Positions 30,199-37,079 of a DNA stretch of 40,335 nucleotides are shown in pieces; positions within the stretch are counted from its first letter, which is position 1, and each line of letters opens with the position of its first letter. The notes beneath the pieces were generated by a model. The model saw only the letters and a list, made by a program, of their open reading frames with translations. It searched no databases and was not told where the DNA came from. The DNA is taken from the IMG/VR virus record IMGVR_UViG_3300047586_000121, positions 1 through 40,335 of that record. One strand, given 5' to 3'. The position numbers were made by a program, and so were the translations under genes. The stretch comes from a virus.

Positions 30199-30597
30199 TC
30201 ACTCCGCGGTTTCCAGCATTGCCCTTCGGTATTGCTCGATCACGGTCCGCCACAGTTCCGGCTTGTCAAGAAGTCGAGCGACCGCATCCTCCATGGTTTC
30301 AGCGCTTGGAAACTGTTTGATTCCGGCTCGGAGCCGCGCGGTCCCATCCTCGGCATCCCGCTTGTCTTGGACGTACCCGGTTGCTCCGGCTGCCATCCGC
30401 AGGGCCTCGCCTGGGTGCATCGCGTGCTGTTCGGCCATGCGTTGAGCGATGTCCGCGAGTCGCGAGGCCGCCTCCAACTCCTCTGCGGTTGGGACGTGAG
30501 AAAAACCGCTGATCGCGATTTCCCACCTCGCTTCATCCTCCAGCCGTTCGCGAGCACTTCTGAAGGCCAGCCGCAACGTTCTCAGCCATCCAAACAT
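30199..30597 (-). CDS. Helical protein of unknown function
   Basis: 132 residues, mainly alpha-helical (LRLAFRSARERLEDEARWE, EELEAASRLADIAQRMAE, VARLLDKPELWRTVIEQY). No motif recognised. First gene upstream of the packaging block. Confidence 0.6.
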   Translation of the reverse strand: MFGWLRTLRLAFRSARERLEDEARWEIAISGFSHVPTAEELEAASRLADIAQRMAEQHAMHPGEALRMAAGATGYVQDKRDAEDGTARLRAGIKQFPSAETMEDAVARLLDKPELWRTVIEQYRRAMLETAE

Positions 30598-30622
30598 CGC
30601 TCACCGCCTTTCCTCCGCCGCT

Positions 30623-30928
30623 TCATTGTACGATCTCCAGTTTTGGGGGCACCTGCTTGGTCACGGTCCACAGCCAGGCCTTCGTCGCCGGGTCCTGCTT
30701 TCTGTTCATCGTGTAGCTGGGCTCCAGTTCCTCGGGCGTGATCATGGCGGTGCCTCCCTGCTGCACGACGAGGGCGCAGAAGCTCAGCGTCGACGCGCGA
30801 AGCTGGTCCGCCATCTTCGCTATGCCCGCGTCGGCTATCTGCAGCCGTGTCTTGAGCTCGTCGATCTCGACCTGGGCCATTCGCAGCATCGTCTCGACCT
30901 TGACAATTCCGGTTCCTAGCTCTGACAT
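30623..30928 (-). CDS. Small coiled-coil protein, unknown
   Basis: 101 residues; N-terminal coiled coil (VETMLRMAQVEIDELKTRLQ), then a beta-rich tail with WLWTVTKQVPPKLE. Overlaps the upstream zinc protein by 13 bp. Confidence 0.6.
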   Translation of the reverse strand: MSELGTGIVKVETMLRMAQVEIDELKTRLQIADAGIAKMADQLRASTLSFCALVVQQGGTAMITPEELEPSYTMNRKQDPATKAWLWTVTKQVPPKLEIVQ

Positions 30929-31149
30929 GATGCCACCTTTCCCCTGTGCGCCTTGCGACGTTTGCGCTTCTCGAGGACGTAGAGTCCGTGCTTGACCTGG
31001 CCCAACGAGTGACGGTACTCACCCGTGCCCTCTTCGATCGCGCCACATTCGCACCGATAGACACGTAGGCGAGCAAGCCGCGCACCAGGCGCGTCGTTCG
31101 GCCTGCTGTTCACGCATTTCATCGGCCGGCCACAGTGGGAGCAGATCAC
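30916..31149 (-). CDS. Small zinc-ribbon protein
   Basis: 77 residues. CSHCGRPMKC near the start and YRCECGAIEE later give a two-pair zinc ribbon, followed by a basic tail (LEKRKRRKAHRGK). It resembles short NrdR/Ogr-like phage zinc proteins, but assignment beyond zinc binding is not possible. Confidence 0.68.
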   Translation of the reverse strand: MICSHCGRPMKCVNSRPNDAPGARLARLRVYRCECGAIEEGTGEYRHSLGQVKHGLYVLEKRKRRKAHRGKVASCQS

Positions 31150-31156
31150 GGGCGCC

Positions 31157-31390
31157 TCACGTTTTCGAATCGAAGCGACTCACAAACGTTCCGCCCAGCC
31201 TCGTTGAGAGACTGGAGTCAACGACCCATCCCACGGGCATATTGGTTCCGTCCAGGACGAACCTCGGCGTGAGTCGAATGCCGTCGATGAACATTCCGGT
31301 GTTCCCCTGAAAACGCATGAGGAGGACGCCGATCGCGCGCTCACATTCGGCCTTGAGTTGTGCAATCTCCGCTACGGTTTTGCCTTCCAT
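31157..31390 (-). CDS. Small protein, unknown
   Basis: 77 residues from ATG 31390, with AAAGGAG 5 nt upstream deciding the start over a longer reading. N-terminal helix (VAEIAQLKAECERAIGVLLM) and a beta-rich C-terminal half. No family recognised. Confidence 0.62.
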   Translation of the reverse strand: MEGKTVAEIAQLKAECERAIGVLLMRFQGNTGMFIDGIRLTPRFVLDGTNMPVGWVVDSSLSTRLGGTFVSRFDSKT

Positions 31391-31441
31391 GGAATCTCCT
31401 TTATGGTCACCTGATTCTGGCACGCCCCGACCTACCACAGA

Positions 31442-31738
31442 TCACGCCTTCCGCCTCTCCTCCATGTCGAGTACGGCTGCGAGGGGCTGCCGGCGGCCAG
31501 CGGCGCCACGCCGACTCGCGCGCGCCAGCTCAAGTACGAGGGCAAGCGGCTCAGAAGCGTACGCCCAGCCCAACCGTACCGCGTCCGAATACCAGCGCAG
31601 CGCGCAATTCGCGCACAGGACCCGCGAGCGCACCTTCCCGCTAGTCACGACCTGCGGATTGAGGGCGGCGTGCTCTCCATGCCCGCCATCGCACAGGACG
31701 GGCCCGCGGCGGGGCCTACCGACTGACGGGCGTTTCAT
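31442..31738 (-). CDS. Small Cys-containing protein, unknown
   Basis: 98 residues from ATG 31738 (GGAGGGAGG upstream). VLCDGGHGEHAAL and RVLCANCALRWYSDA suggest a zinc site; the remainder is helical. No family recognised. Confidence 0.58.
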   Translation of the reverse strand: MKRPSVGRPRRGPVLCDGGHGEHAALNPQVVTSGKVRSRVLCANCALRWYSDAVRLGWAYASEPLALVLELARASRRGAAGRRQPLAAVLDMEERRKA

Positions 31739-31919
31739 CGAAGCCTCCCTCCTCAAGGTGACGCTGTTCCGTGAGCTGCGGGCGGTGCAGGTACATCGCG
31801 ACGCCCGGGTCGAGAGGGCGAGGCGCGCGCCGAGTCTGCAGCCAATCCACGAGGCAGAGCACGCCCGTGACCGCGGCGAGTCCGCCCACCGAGCAGAGGA
31901 TCCATGCGAGGGCGGTCAT
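31716..31919 (-). CDS. Small membrane protein
   Basis: 67 residues. One transmembrane helix (ALAWILCSVGGLAAVTGVLC) and a polar tail. ATGA overlap with the upstream gene. Function unknown. Confidence 0.6.
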   Translation of the reverse strand: MTALAWILCSVGGLAAVTGVLCLVDWLQTRRAPRPLDPGVAMYLHRPQLTEQRHLEEGGFDETPVSR

Positions 31920-32401
31920 GTTGGGTCTTCCCCCTTATCGACTTGCCTCTTGATCGCTGGGTGATGTTCGGCGTACTCGGTCGCCGCGCGGTGCACCGCG
32001 GACATGGCCTCGAACCAGCGCGGATCTCGCGAGGGCGTGCGCGCCATCTTCACGGCGAGCAGGGCGACTCGCTGCGCCTCGTGGTCCTGGCCGGTGGGCA
32101 ACTCTGCGAGGAGCGCTGTTGCGACCCGTGTGACCACCTCGCGGATGAACGGGCAGGGACCGGTGCACTGAGACGATTCGACTGACGCGCGGAGCACCTT
32201 GGCCTTGGACTCAGGCGGCGCGACAGTATCCACCCCAGCCCGGCGGGCCTTGGTTTCCACCCGCCCGGCGTCCTGCTTTGCCTGGAGTTCCGCCCGTTGC
32301 TTCGGTGTCATCGCTGCGTTGCGGGCGCGCATCCGCTCGGCCGCGGCCGCTCGCATCTCAGGAGTCCACCGGTTAGGATCTGCTCCACCCTTTCCAGGCA
32401 T
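31916..32401 (-). CDS. Helical protein, unknown
   Basis: 161 residues from ATG 32401 (TGATG overlap). The N-terminal half has a charged motif (WTPEMRAAAAERMRARNAAM, TPKQRAELQAKQDAG) like a NUMOD/AT-hook-style DNA-binding segment. The C-terminal half is helical (HEAQRVALLAVKMARTPS). Function unknown. Confidence 0.62.
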   Translation of the reverse strand: MPGKGGADPNRWTPEMRAAAAERMRARNAAMTPKQRAELQAKQDAGRVETKARRAGVDTVAPPESKAKVLRASVESSQCTGPCPFIREVVTRVATALLAELPTGQDHEAQRVALLAVKMARTPSRDPRWFEAMSAVHRAATEYAEHHPAIKRQVDKGEDPT

Positions 32402-32649
32402 CACTCGCCTCCTTTCGCAGCAGCAGGTTCAACGCCAACCGAGCGCAGAATGATGGCCTTGAGTCGTGCGATCTCCGCCTGTGCCTCGGCAAGCGCGGCG
32501 CGATCAGCCTCCAGATAGCGCAGCAACGAACTGCCCTTGAGGTATAGCTCATCGATCTCTGCCAGCGCCTCGAACATTCGCTCACGAGTACGGAGACGAA
32601 AGCCGTAAAGTACCGCCTGATGATTCAGTCCGGGTGTGTTCTCACTCAT
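32401..32649 (-). CDS. Small coiled-coil protein, unknown
   Basis: 82 residues; long amphipathic helix (EALAEIDELYLKGSSLLRYL, DRAALAEAQAEIARLKAIIL). Overlaps both neighbours. Function unknown. Confidence 0.62.
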   Translation of the reverse strand: MSENTPGLNHQAVLYGFRLRTRERMFEALAEIDELYLKGSSLLRYLEADRAALAEAQAEIARLKAIILRSVGVEPAAAKGGE

Positions 32650-32998
32650 CCCCGCCTCCCTTCGGCCGCGCCAGCACCGCCAGCGCCTTGTCCCAGTCCG
32701 CGAAGCGCCAGAGGTGGTATTCCTGCCCGGCCGCAGAAAGCACGGCGGCCCACCACGCCTGATCGAGAGTCAGTTGCCCGGCATCACTCTTGAGTTCGGC
32801 GAACACGATCCGGTTCCAGCGCTGGTGTGCGAGCACTAGGTCAGGGAATCCCGGCTCGCTGCCGCGGCTGTTGAGTGTGTGGTACGCCCTCCACCCGAGC
32901 CGCTTTGCCGCCTTCACGAGTTGCGCTTGAAAGTCGGCCTCGTCAGCGAAAGGCGCGCGAGTGGCGAACCAGGCGGCGGAGACGCGGAGAGGGGTCAC
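32642..32998 (-). CDS. VRR-NUC domain nuclease
   Basis: 118 residues from GTG 32998 (GTGA overlap; a longer reading lies in the upstream gene). The VRR-NUC pattern is clear: DFQAQLVKAAKRLGWRAYHT, SRGSEPGFPDLVLA, RIVFAELKSDAGQLTLDQ, with D in PGFPD, E-x-K in AELKS and Q in LDQ as catalytic or metal residues. These small PD-(D/E)XK nucleases are common in phage replication blocks and may act on Holliday junctions or flaps. Confidence 0.88.
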   Translation of the reverse strand: MTPLRVSAAWFATRAPFADEADFQAQLVKAAKRLGWRAYHTLNSRGSEPGFPDLVLAHQRWNRIVFAELKSDAGQLTLDQAWWAAVLSAAGQEYHLWRFADWDKALAVLARPKGGGDE

Positions 32999-33276
32999 GA
33001 CTGACCCTCGTACTTCTGCTTCAGTCGCGCCAATTCCCACCGCTCGCGTTGTTCCAAGAGATCGGCCTCCTTGCGCTTCGACGGGAAACCGGCGATCCCC
33101 GAGCAGTACTCATCACATCGCTCGCACGCCTCGGCTTCCTCCGGCGTCTCATGGTCATGTGTGGTGTCCCCAAATGGGCCGCCACCATCCTCGTCGCTCG
33201 TTGCCGTGAGCCGCCATCTCCCGGTTGGTTCCCCGTCGGTATCGGCGATCTCGCGGGCTTGAATGAACCATGCCAT
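32995..33276 (-). CDS. Small acidic protein with Cys pair, unknown
   Basis: 93 residues from ATG 33276 (GGAAGGTAGCA upstream). MAWFIQAREIADTDGEP opens the protein; CERCDEYC in the middle may bind metal; the end is a charged helix (KEADLLEQRERWELARLKQK). Function unknown. Confidence 0.65.
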   Translation of the reverse strand: MAWFIQAREIADTDGEPTGRWRLTATSDEDGGGPFGDTTHDHETPEEAEACERCDEYCSGIAGFPSKRKEADLLEQRERWELARLKQKYEGQS

Positions 33277-33278
33277 TG

Positions 33279-33455
33279 CTACCTTCCCTTCCCCTTCTCC
33301 AGCACCAGCCTTGCCCCGCAACTGCACACCTTCGCCGGTCGCTCCCTCACCAGCGGGTCGAGCGTGTGAAGCCGACCGCAAGGGCACTGCACCGCGACCA
33401 GCACGCGACCGTTGACGCGGAGAGAAGTGCGGCGGGGGAGAGGCGCGGGGGTCAT
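33279..33455 (-). CDS. Small zinc-ribbon protein
   Basis: 58 residues from ATG 33455 (ATGA overlap). Paired cysteines CPCGRLHTLD and VCSCGARLVLE form a compact zinc ribbon. Function unknown. Confidence 0.65.
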   Translation of the reverse strand: MTPAPLPRRTSLRVNGRVLVAVQCPCGRLHTLDPLVRERPAKVCSCGARLVLEKGKGR

Positions 33456-33667
33456 GGACCAACCTTCGACAATGCCCGAAATTTCACTCGCGCCAGCGCC
33501 GCGCATGCCATGCCAAGGGTGACATCGAGATCCCCAACGTCGAGACCCCACTTGAATAGGTCAAACGCATCGGTAAGCTCAAGCACCTTTGGATAGACCT
33601 CTGCGAGACGTTCAATGCGCCGCTCAAGTTCGTACGCCACGCTGATGTACCCAGACGGTGCGCTCAT
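33452..33667 (-). CDS. Small helical protein, unknown
   Basis: 71 residues from ATG 33667 (ATGA overlap at both ends). Helical throughout (SVAYELERRIERLAEVYPKV, DAFDLFKWGLDVGDLDVT). Function unknown. Confidence 0.62.
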   Translation of the reverse strand: MSAPSGYISVAYELERRIERLAEVYPKVLELTDAFDLFKWGLDVGDLDVTLGMACAALARVKFRALSKVGP

Positions 33668-34074
33668 GGCCGCCACTCGATGCCCGGATGCCCTGGGGCG
33701 AACAACTCGCTCACTACAGGATCACCCGGCAAGGTGATCGCTCGGTACTTGCGAGCGTTGGCGAATTCCTTGGCACCCCGCTTCTCGCAGAGCACGGCAG
33801 CGCGTTCGCGCTCCTGGGGCGTAGCGCGGACCGCGAGCTTGAAACCGTGGCCGGCGGAGAGTACGGGATGATCGCTGTCTCGCAATTCCTCGAGGGCGTC
33901 CCGCACGCGGCGGCCAGCGGTCGAGCGCTTCCACCGAAGGCCCAGCCGCTCGCAACCGTAGTCGAGCACTCGCTCGGTCAGAACATCCCGGGGGACCGCT
34001 GCGGCTGTGCAGCCGAGCGACGCGAGGATGCATTCCCTCACCCAGGCACGGGAATCGTCACGCTGGCTTCTCAT
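33664..34074 (-). CDS. Possible winged-helix DNA-binding protein
   Basis: 136 residues. VRECILASLGCTAAAVPR, RVRDALEELRDSDHPVLSAG and GFKLAVRATPQERERAA suggest a winged-helix fold like other phage early proteins that control gene expression or replication. Overlaps neighbours. The assignment is tentative. Confidence 0.6.
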   Translation of the reverse strand: MRSQRDDSRAWVRECILASLGCTAAAVPRDVLTERVLDYGCERLGLRWKRSTAGRRVRDALEELRDSDHPVLSAGHGFKLAVRATPQERERAAVLCEKRGAKEFANARKYRAITLPGDPVVSELFAPGHPGIEWRP

Positions 34075-34450
34075 CGGATACCTCCAAGGGTGGCTGAGGT
34101 TCCACCGCTGGCTTCGTGTTCATGAGGTTGACTGCAGCACGAGCAACAAAATCCGCTCTTACATCCTCGGGCGCGATCTTGTTGCGATCGAGAAATTCCC
34201 ATCCGCGGTGTGTCAGGCATTTCGGATGGTGTCTCTTGTCCTTGAATCCACACCACGCGCATCCGATCCGATTCCGCTTGTCAACCGGAACGCCGCGCCT
34301 TTGTTCAAGAGCCTCGCGCAAAAGCCCACGGGCCTCGTACAATTCCCCCGCCATTCCAGCCAGGATCCGCAGGGCGTCGTGGAGCGTGAGCGTCTCGGCC
34401 TGCTCATACTCCTCAAGCGCGGTCACGAGTTTGCTTGGCACTTCGGGCAT
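34058..34450 (-). CDS. Small protein with zinc-finger motif; ends within a 33-bp inverted repeat
   Basis: 130 residues from ATG 34450 (AAGGA upstream); starts inside the 3' end of the replication gene. N-terminal helix (LVTALEEYEQAETLTLHDAL), then CAWCGFKDKRHHPKCLTH, a likely zinc finger. The last 12 residues (QPPLEVSDEKPA) are encoded by the 33-bp repeat whose inverse copy codes NWLLIGYLQGWL at 37030-37062. Confidence 0.65.
   Translation of the reverse strand: MPEVPSKLVTALEEYEQAETLTLHDALRILAGMAGELYEARGLLREALEQRRGVPVDKRNRIGCAWCGFKDKRHHPKCLTHRGWEFLDRNKIAPEDVRADFVARAAVNLMNTKPAVEPQPPLEVSDEKPA
34063..34095 (+). repeat. 33-bp inverted repeat, left copy
   Basis: Plus strand reads CTGGCTTCTCATCGGATACC and continues to TGGCT at 34095. 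It is identical to the minus strand of 37062-37030. Here it lies at the 3' end of the leftward gene 34058-34450. Confidence 0.95.
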
Positions 34451-35463
34451 AGCGGGTTTTCCTTTGCCTCTCGGGCGGTAAGTTGGCCGTGACAGTCGGT
34501 GCAGAATGCGAGCTTCGAACTTGGAGGCGCCGTTGACGGCGAGGCGTTCTCCTCTTTCCAACGCTCCTCCCAAGTGGTACAGGCGTCCTCCCAACTCTTC
34601 ATCGCGTTCCTACCGACTTTCCAACCGTTCGAGTTGTAGTGGGAGACGAAGGCCGCGGCTGAGAAGTGGTACCCCTTCTCGGTGACTCGTTGTGCTACCT
34701 GTTCGAGTGAGGGTTTGGCGAACGCGGGCGCAGAGCGCCCCGTCTCCGTCTCTGTCTTAGAAGGGGGAAGGGGCAATCCAGAGAGAGGCAATACAGGAAG
34801 AGGCAATACAGGAAGAGGCAATACAGAAGAGGGGGCTACTAGCCCGGGATCATCGGGCCTACCTTGAGCCGACGTTGGGTCAACCTTGACCCGACCTTGA
34901 GCCGACGTTCGATTGTTCTTTCCGCTGTTGCACTTACGGCAGAGCGTTTGGAGGTTGACCTGATCGTTCGTGCCACCCTTCGACCGCGGCCTGATGTGGT
35001 CGACGGTGAGGTCTTTTCGGCTCCCGCAACGCTTGCATTTCTTCCCGTCGCGCTCGATGACCGCGATCCGCACATCCTCCGGCACTCCACCGACCACGAC
35101 GCCACTATCCTGCCAATCCGGGGCCGCGGGTAGGACGCTGGGTGCTTCCTTGTAGTGAGGCTGCTGGTGCTTCACGAAGTTGACGATCTGGATGAACCGA
35201 TGGCCTTCGAGCTCGTAGCGCAGGAGGAAAGCTGGGTGGCCATTGGACTCGTGGATGGCGGCGAGCTCTTCAAGGAGGCGATCCGCGTCGAGGTCCTCGT
35301 AGGGGAAGATCTCGGCTCGAAGCCGACGTGGCCGGTCCTCGAGCCGCCCCTCTCGGTCGGCGATCGTCCAAAGTCCAGCGAACAGGAGTCGGGCCGCATG
35401 GCTGCACTCGGCGAGTTGGTCGTTCTGGAAGAACCCCGGCTTGAGTTGTCGGGCTCGTGCCAC
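34423..35463 (-). CDS. Replication initiator/organiser-like protein with internal HNH domain
   Basis: 346 residues from GTG 35463. Residues 1-110 match the N-terminal domain of phage replisome organisers (ARQLKPGFFQNDQLAECS, LFAGLWTIADREGRLEDRP, IQIVNFVKHQQPHYKE). Residues 130-185 are an HNH endonuclease motif: C143-x2-C146, D155-H156, N170, C175-x2-C178. A proline-rich linker (LPLPVLPLPVLPLSGLPLP) comes from tandem DNA repeats. The C-terminal part holds WKVGRNAMKSWEDACTTW and a zinc ribbon (CTDC...CPKC). It likely starts replication at an origin inside its own gene. HNH could be a nickase, a homing insertion or a relic. Confidence 0.75.
   Translation of the reverse strand: MARARQLKPGFFQNDQLAECSHAARLLFAGLWTIADREGRLEDRPRRLRAEIFPYEDLDADRLLEELAAIHESNGHPAFLLRYELEGHRFIQIVNFVKHQQPHYKEAPSVLPAAPDWQDSGVVVGGVPEDVRIAVIERDGKKCKRCGSRKDLTVDHIRPRSKGGTNDQVNLQTLCRKCNSGKNNRTSAQGRVKVDPTSAQGRPDDPGLVAPSSVLPLPVLPLPVLPLSGLPLPPSKTETETGRSAPAFAKPSLEQVAQRVTEKGYHFSAAAFVSHYNSNGWKVGRNAMKSWEDACTTWEERWKEENASPSTAPPSSKLAFCTDCHGQLTAREAKENPLCPKCQANS
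34772..34825. repeat. Iteron-like tandem repeats inside the replication gene
   Basis: Four copies of GGCAATACA (first one GGCAATCCA) start at 34772, 34787, 34802 and 34817, an exact 15-bp period. As in lambda O, repeats inside an initiator gene are candidate replication origin iterons. They also encode the Pro/Leu linker, so coding repetition is an alternative. Confidence 0.5.
34861..34909. repeat. Second direct repeat pair in the replication gene
   Basis: ACCTTGAGCCGACGTT at 34861-34876 and again at 34894-34909, with a partial copy (ACCTTGACCCGAC) between. Codes TSAQGR twice. It lies 36 bp from the iteron-like block. Confidence 0.6.
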
Positions 35464-35466
35464 GCC

Positions 35467-35577
35467 TCACCCCCCACCTTTCCTCTGCCGTTCGATCCGC
35501 CGGTTGTCCAGCTCCATGAGGACGACGGCGAGCACGAGAACCGGCGCCCAGCCCCACGCGAGGAACCAAGAGAGCAT
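35467..35577 (-). CDS. 36-residue membrane peptide
   Basis: ATG 35577 in a TGATG overlap with the upstream stop. One transmembrane helix (WFLAWGWAPVLVLAVVLM) and a basic tail (DNRRIERQRKGGG). Ends 3 bp before the replication gene start. Coupling supports translation; function unknown. Confidence 0.5.
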   Translation of the reverse strand: MLSWFLAWGWAPVLVLAVVLMELDNRRIERQRKGGG

Positions 35578-35789
35578 CAGGCGCCGGCCTTCGCCACGTT
35601 GATGATTCCGTGCTCAATCTGCCGCCGGCGGCGCGCACACTCGCGCTCGCGGTTGAACTTCGTGTAGATTTTGCTCGTGTGGCCTCTGGCCAACCGAGGC
35701 ATGAGGCCTCTTAGACCTCGGTTGCGCTGCTGCTCCAGCAGTCCAATAGCAGCCAGGAGCGCGAGAGGATGCCAGGAGGAGGGTCTCAT
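35577..35789 (-). CDS. Small basic protein, unknown
   Basis: 70 residues from ATG 35789 (GAGGTG 7 nt upstream, ATGA overlap). Very basic C-terminal half (KFNRERECARRRRQIEHG) after GHTSKIYTK suggests nucleic-acid binding. A start at an internal ATG (MPRLARGHTSK) is possible. Confidence 0.5.
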   Translation of the reverse strand: MRPSSWHPLALLAAIGLLEQQRNRGLRGLMPRLARGHTSKIYTKFNRERECARRRRQIEHGIINVAKAGA

Positions 35790-35845
35790 TGCCGCACCTC
35801 AACCTTCCCGTCCTGCAGGTAGACCACCGTGTCGGTGGCGCTCAC
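35786..35845 (-). CDS. 19-codon coupled micro-ORF
   Basis: GTG 35845 overlaps the upstream stop (GTGA) and its own stop overlaps the next ATG (ATGA). It encodes MSATDTVVYLQDGKVEVRQ. The product may be a real peptide or the ORF may serve only to carry ribosomes between genes. Confidence 0.4.
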   Translation of the reverse strand: MSATDTVVYLQDGKVEVRQ

Positions 35846-36495
35846 AGTTCCGCCTCCTGCTTCTCCGCCCCGACGTTCGCGATGCCGAGCGGGTCAGAGT
35901 CGCAGAAGTCGGAGCACTCGCACATGTCGCAGCCGGTCCCGTCGCGATGGTCGCTGCGCAGGTCACCGCAGAGGCAGACATCATCGGGAGACGGGTAGGA
36001 CGGCCGCTTGAGCGTTGTGCCCTCCCCCTCCCCGGCCGGCGCCGTGACGCCAGCCGGATCGTCGGGGGACTGCTGTGCGGGCGGCTGAGGGGCCTTGATT
36101 ACACCCTCGCCGGGGGTGGCGGTCACGGCCGTGGTCCCCCCTCCCTCTTGACAGAGTTTTGGATTCCCCATTACCGGTGGCAGTGCCTCGTCGAACGGCG
36201 CGCCGCGCTCTACGGCCTGTACGTCGGGGTCGCTGTCATCGAGCGTGACGGTCGGCGTGTGAGCCACAGCGAGTTTTTCGTTGAGGGTCACGGTCTCCGG
36301 GCCAAGCGGCAGGCTCGGCTGGAACGCGTTGCCCTCGATCTCGGCGGATAGCGCCTCGATCGCCTCCTCCAGGCCCTTTATGTCCTTGTTGTACTCGGCC
36401 ACCACGCCGGTCTTCTCCTCGCGGGTCTTGACCCACGAGGCCACGAGTGTGGCGAGCCGGTGCTCTGCGTCCTGACGGGTTGGGTTAGTGGTCAC
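35842..36495 (-). CDS. Coiled-coil protein with Cys-rich C-terminus
   Basis: 217 residues. N-terminal coiled coil (VAEYNKDIKGLEEAIEALSA), a long disordered Pro/Gly/Thr middle, and a C-terminal cluster CLCGDLRSDHRDGTGCDMCE followed by CSDFCDSD, a strong candidate metal-binding domain. GTGA overlap with the gene upstream. Function unknown. Confidence 0.65.
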   Translation of the reverse strand: MTTNPTRQDAEHRLATLVASWVKTREEKTGVVAEYNKDIKGLEEAIEALSAEIEGNAFQPSLPLGPETVTLNEKLAVAHTPTVTLDDSDPDVQAVERGAPFDEALPPVMGNPKLCQEGGGTTAVTATPGEGVIKAPQPPAQQSPDDPAGVTAPAGEGEGTTLKRPSYPSPDDVCLCGDLRSDHRDGTGCDMCECSDFCDSDPLGIANVGAEKQEAEL

Positions 36496-36776
36496 AGTTT
36501 CTCCTTCACGTATGCCCGGCGCAGGCCCACCAAGCCAGAGATGGCCCAGCTAAGCGCCAACTCCTCATTGCCTGGTATGGACATGGCATCCCTAGCGCTC
36601 AGGTAAACTCCAACCGCCGTGTGGAGTGCCTGGTAGCCTTCGCTCTCTATTCGGGCATCACGGAGATCAAGCGCTAGATTTCTCAGGCTGATGTGGCACT
36701 CGTGGCCCTCTCTCAAATAACCAACGACGGCAACGCTCTCAGAGAGCAAATCGACTACTTCATTGCAAACCCTCAT
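36492..36776 (-). CDS. Small helical protein, unknown
   Basis: 94 residues. Helical (VDLLSESVAVVGYLREGHEC, LALSWAISGLVGLRRAYV). Starts 3 bp after the upstream stop. Function unknown. Confidence 0.62.
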   Translation of the reverse strand: MRVCNEVVDLLSESVAVVGYLREGHECHISLRNLALDLRDARIESEGYQALHTAVGVYLSARDAMSIPGNEELALSWAISGLVGLRRAYVKEKL

Positions 36777-36779
36777 CGC

Positions 36780-37079
36780 TCACAGCTCACTCTCTGCCTT
36801 CGGCTCAGCCTCGGCCTTCGGCATCCCTCTCCCGAGACGCTTCGTGCCCTTGTCCGCGCGGGGCTTGCGTGGGGCCTTCGGCTTGACCGCGCCCTTACCG
36901 CGGATGGCGGCGAGGGCTTTGTCGAGAGCAGCCTCGACGCGGAGCTGGTGCTCGTGCTTGGCCTTCTCGAGAGCCACCTCGAGCTGGGGCTGGTACTCTT
37001 CCTCGATCAACGTCTGCAGTGCGTCCCGAAGCCACCCTTGGAGGTATCCGATGAGAAGCCAGTTGGCGTCTTCAGACAT
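36780..37079 (-). CDS. Helical, lysine/proline-tailed protein; N-terminus lies in a 33-bp inverted repeat
   Basis: 99 residues from ATG 37079 (GAGAGGTTCG upstream; overlaps the RecT-like stop). The longer frame upstream is antisense-type noise. Residues 6-17 (NWLLIGYLQGWL) are encoded by the 33-bp sequence repeated inverted at 34063-34095. The middle is coiled coil (LEVALEKAKHEHQLRVEAAL), the tail basic (VKPKAPRKPRADKGTKR). Function unknown; next to RecT it may be a recombination or DNA-binding accessory. Confidence 0.6.
   Translation of the reverse strand: MSEDANWLLIGYLQGWLRDALQTLIEEEYQPQLEVALEKAKHEHQLRVEAALDKALAAIRGKGAVKPKAPRKPRADKGTKRLGRGMPKAEAEPKAESEL
37030..37062 (-). repeat. 33-bp inverted repeat, right copy
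   Basis: Exact reverse complement of 34063-34095, about 2.9 kb away. Here it codes NWLLIGYLQGW near the start of the leftward gene 36780-37079. Confidence 0.95.

Noticed and set aside
34007-34492. Rightward ORF containing WLLIGYLQGWL like the gene at 36780-37079
   Set aside because: The match is only the 33-bp inverted repeat; the rest is the antisense of a leftward zinc-finger gene.
34861-34909. ACCTTGAGCCGACGTT repeats as a CRISPR-like or phase-variation array
   Set aside because: Only two full copies in frame in a coding linker; better explained as initiator-gene repeats or simple duplication.
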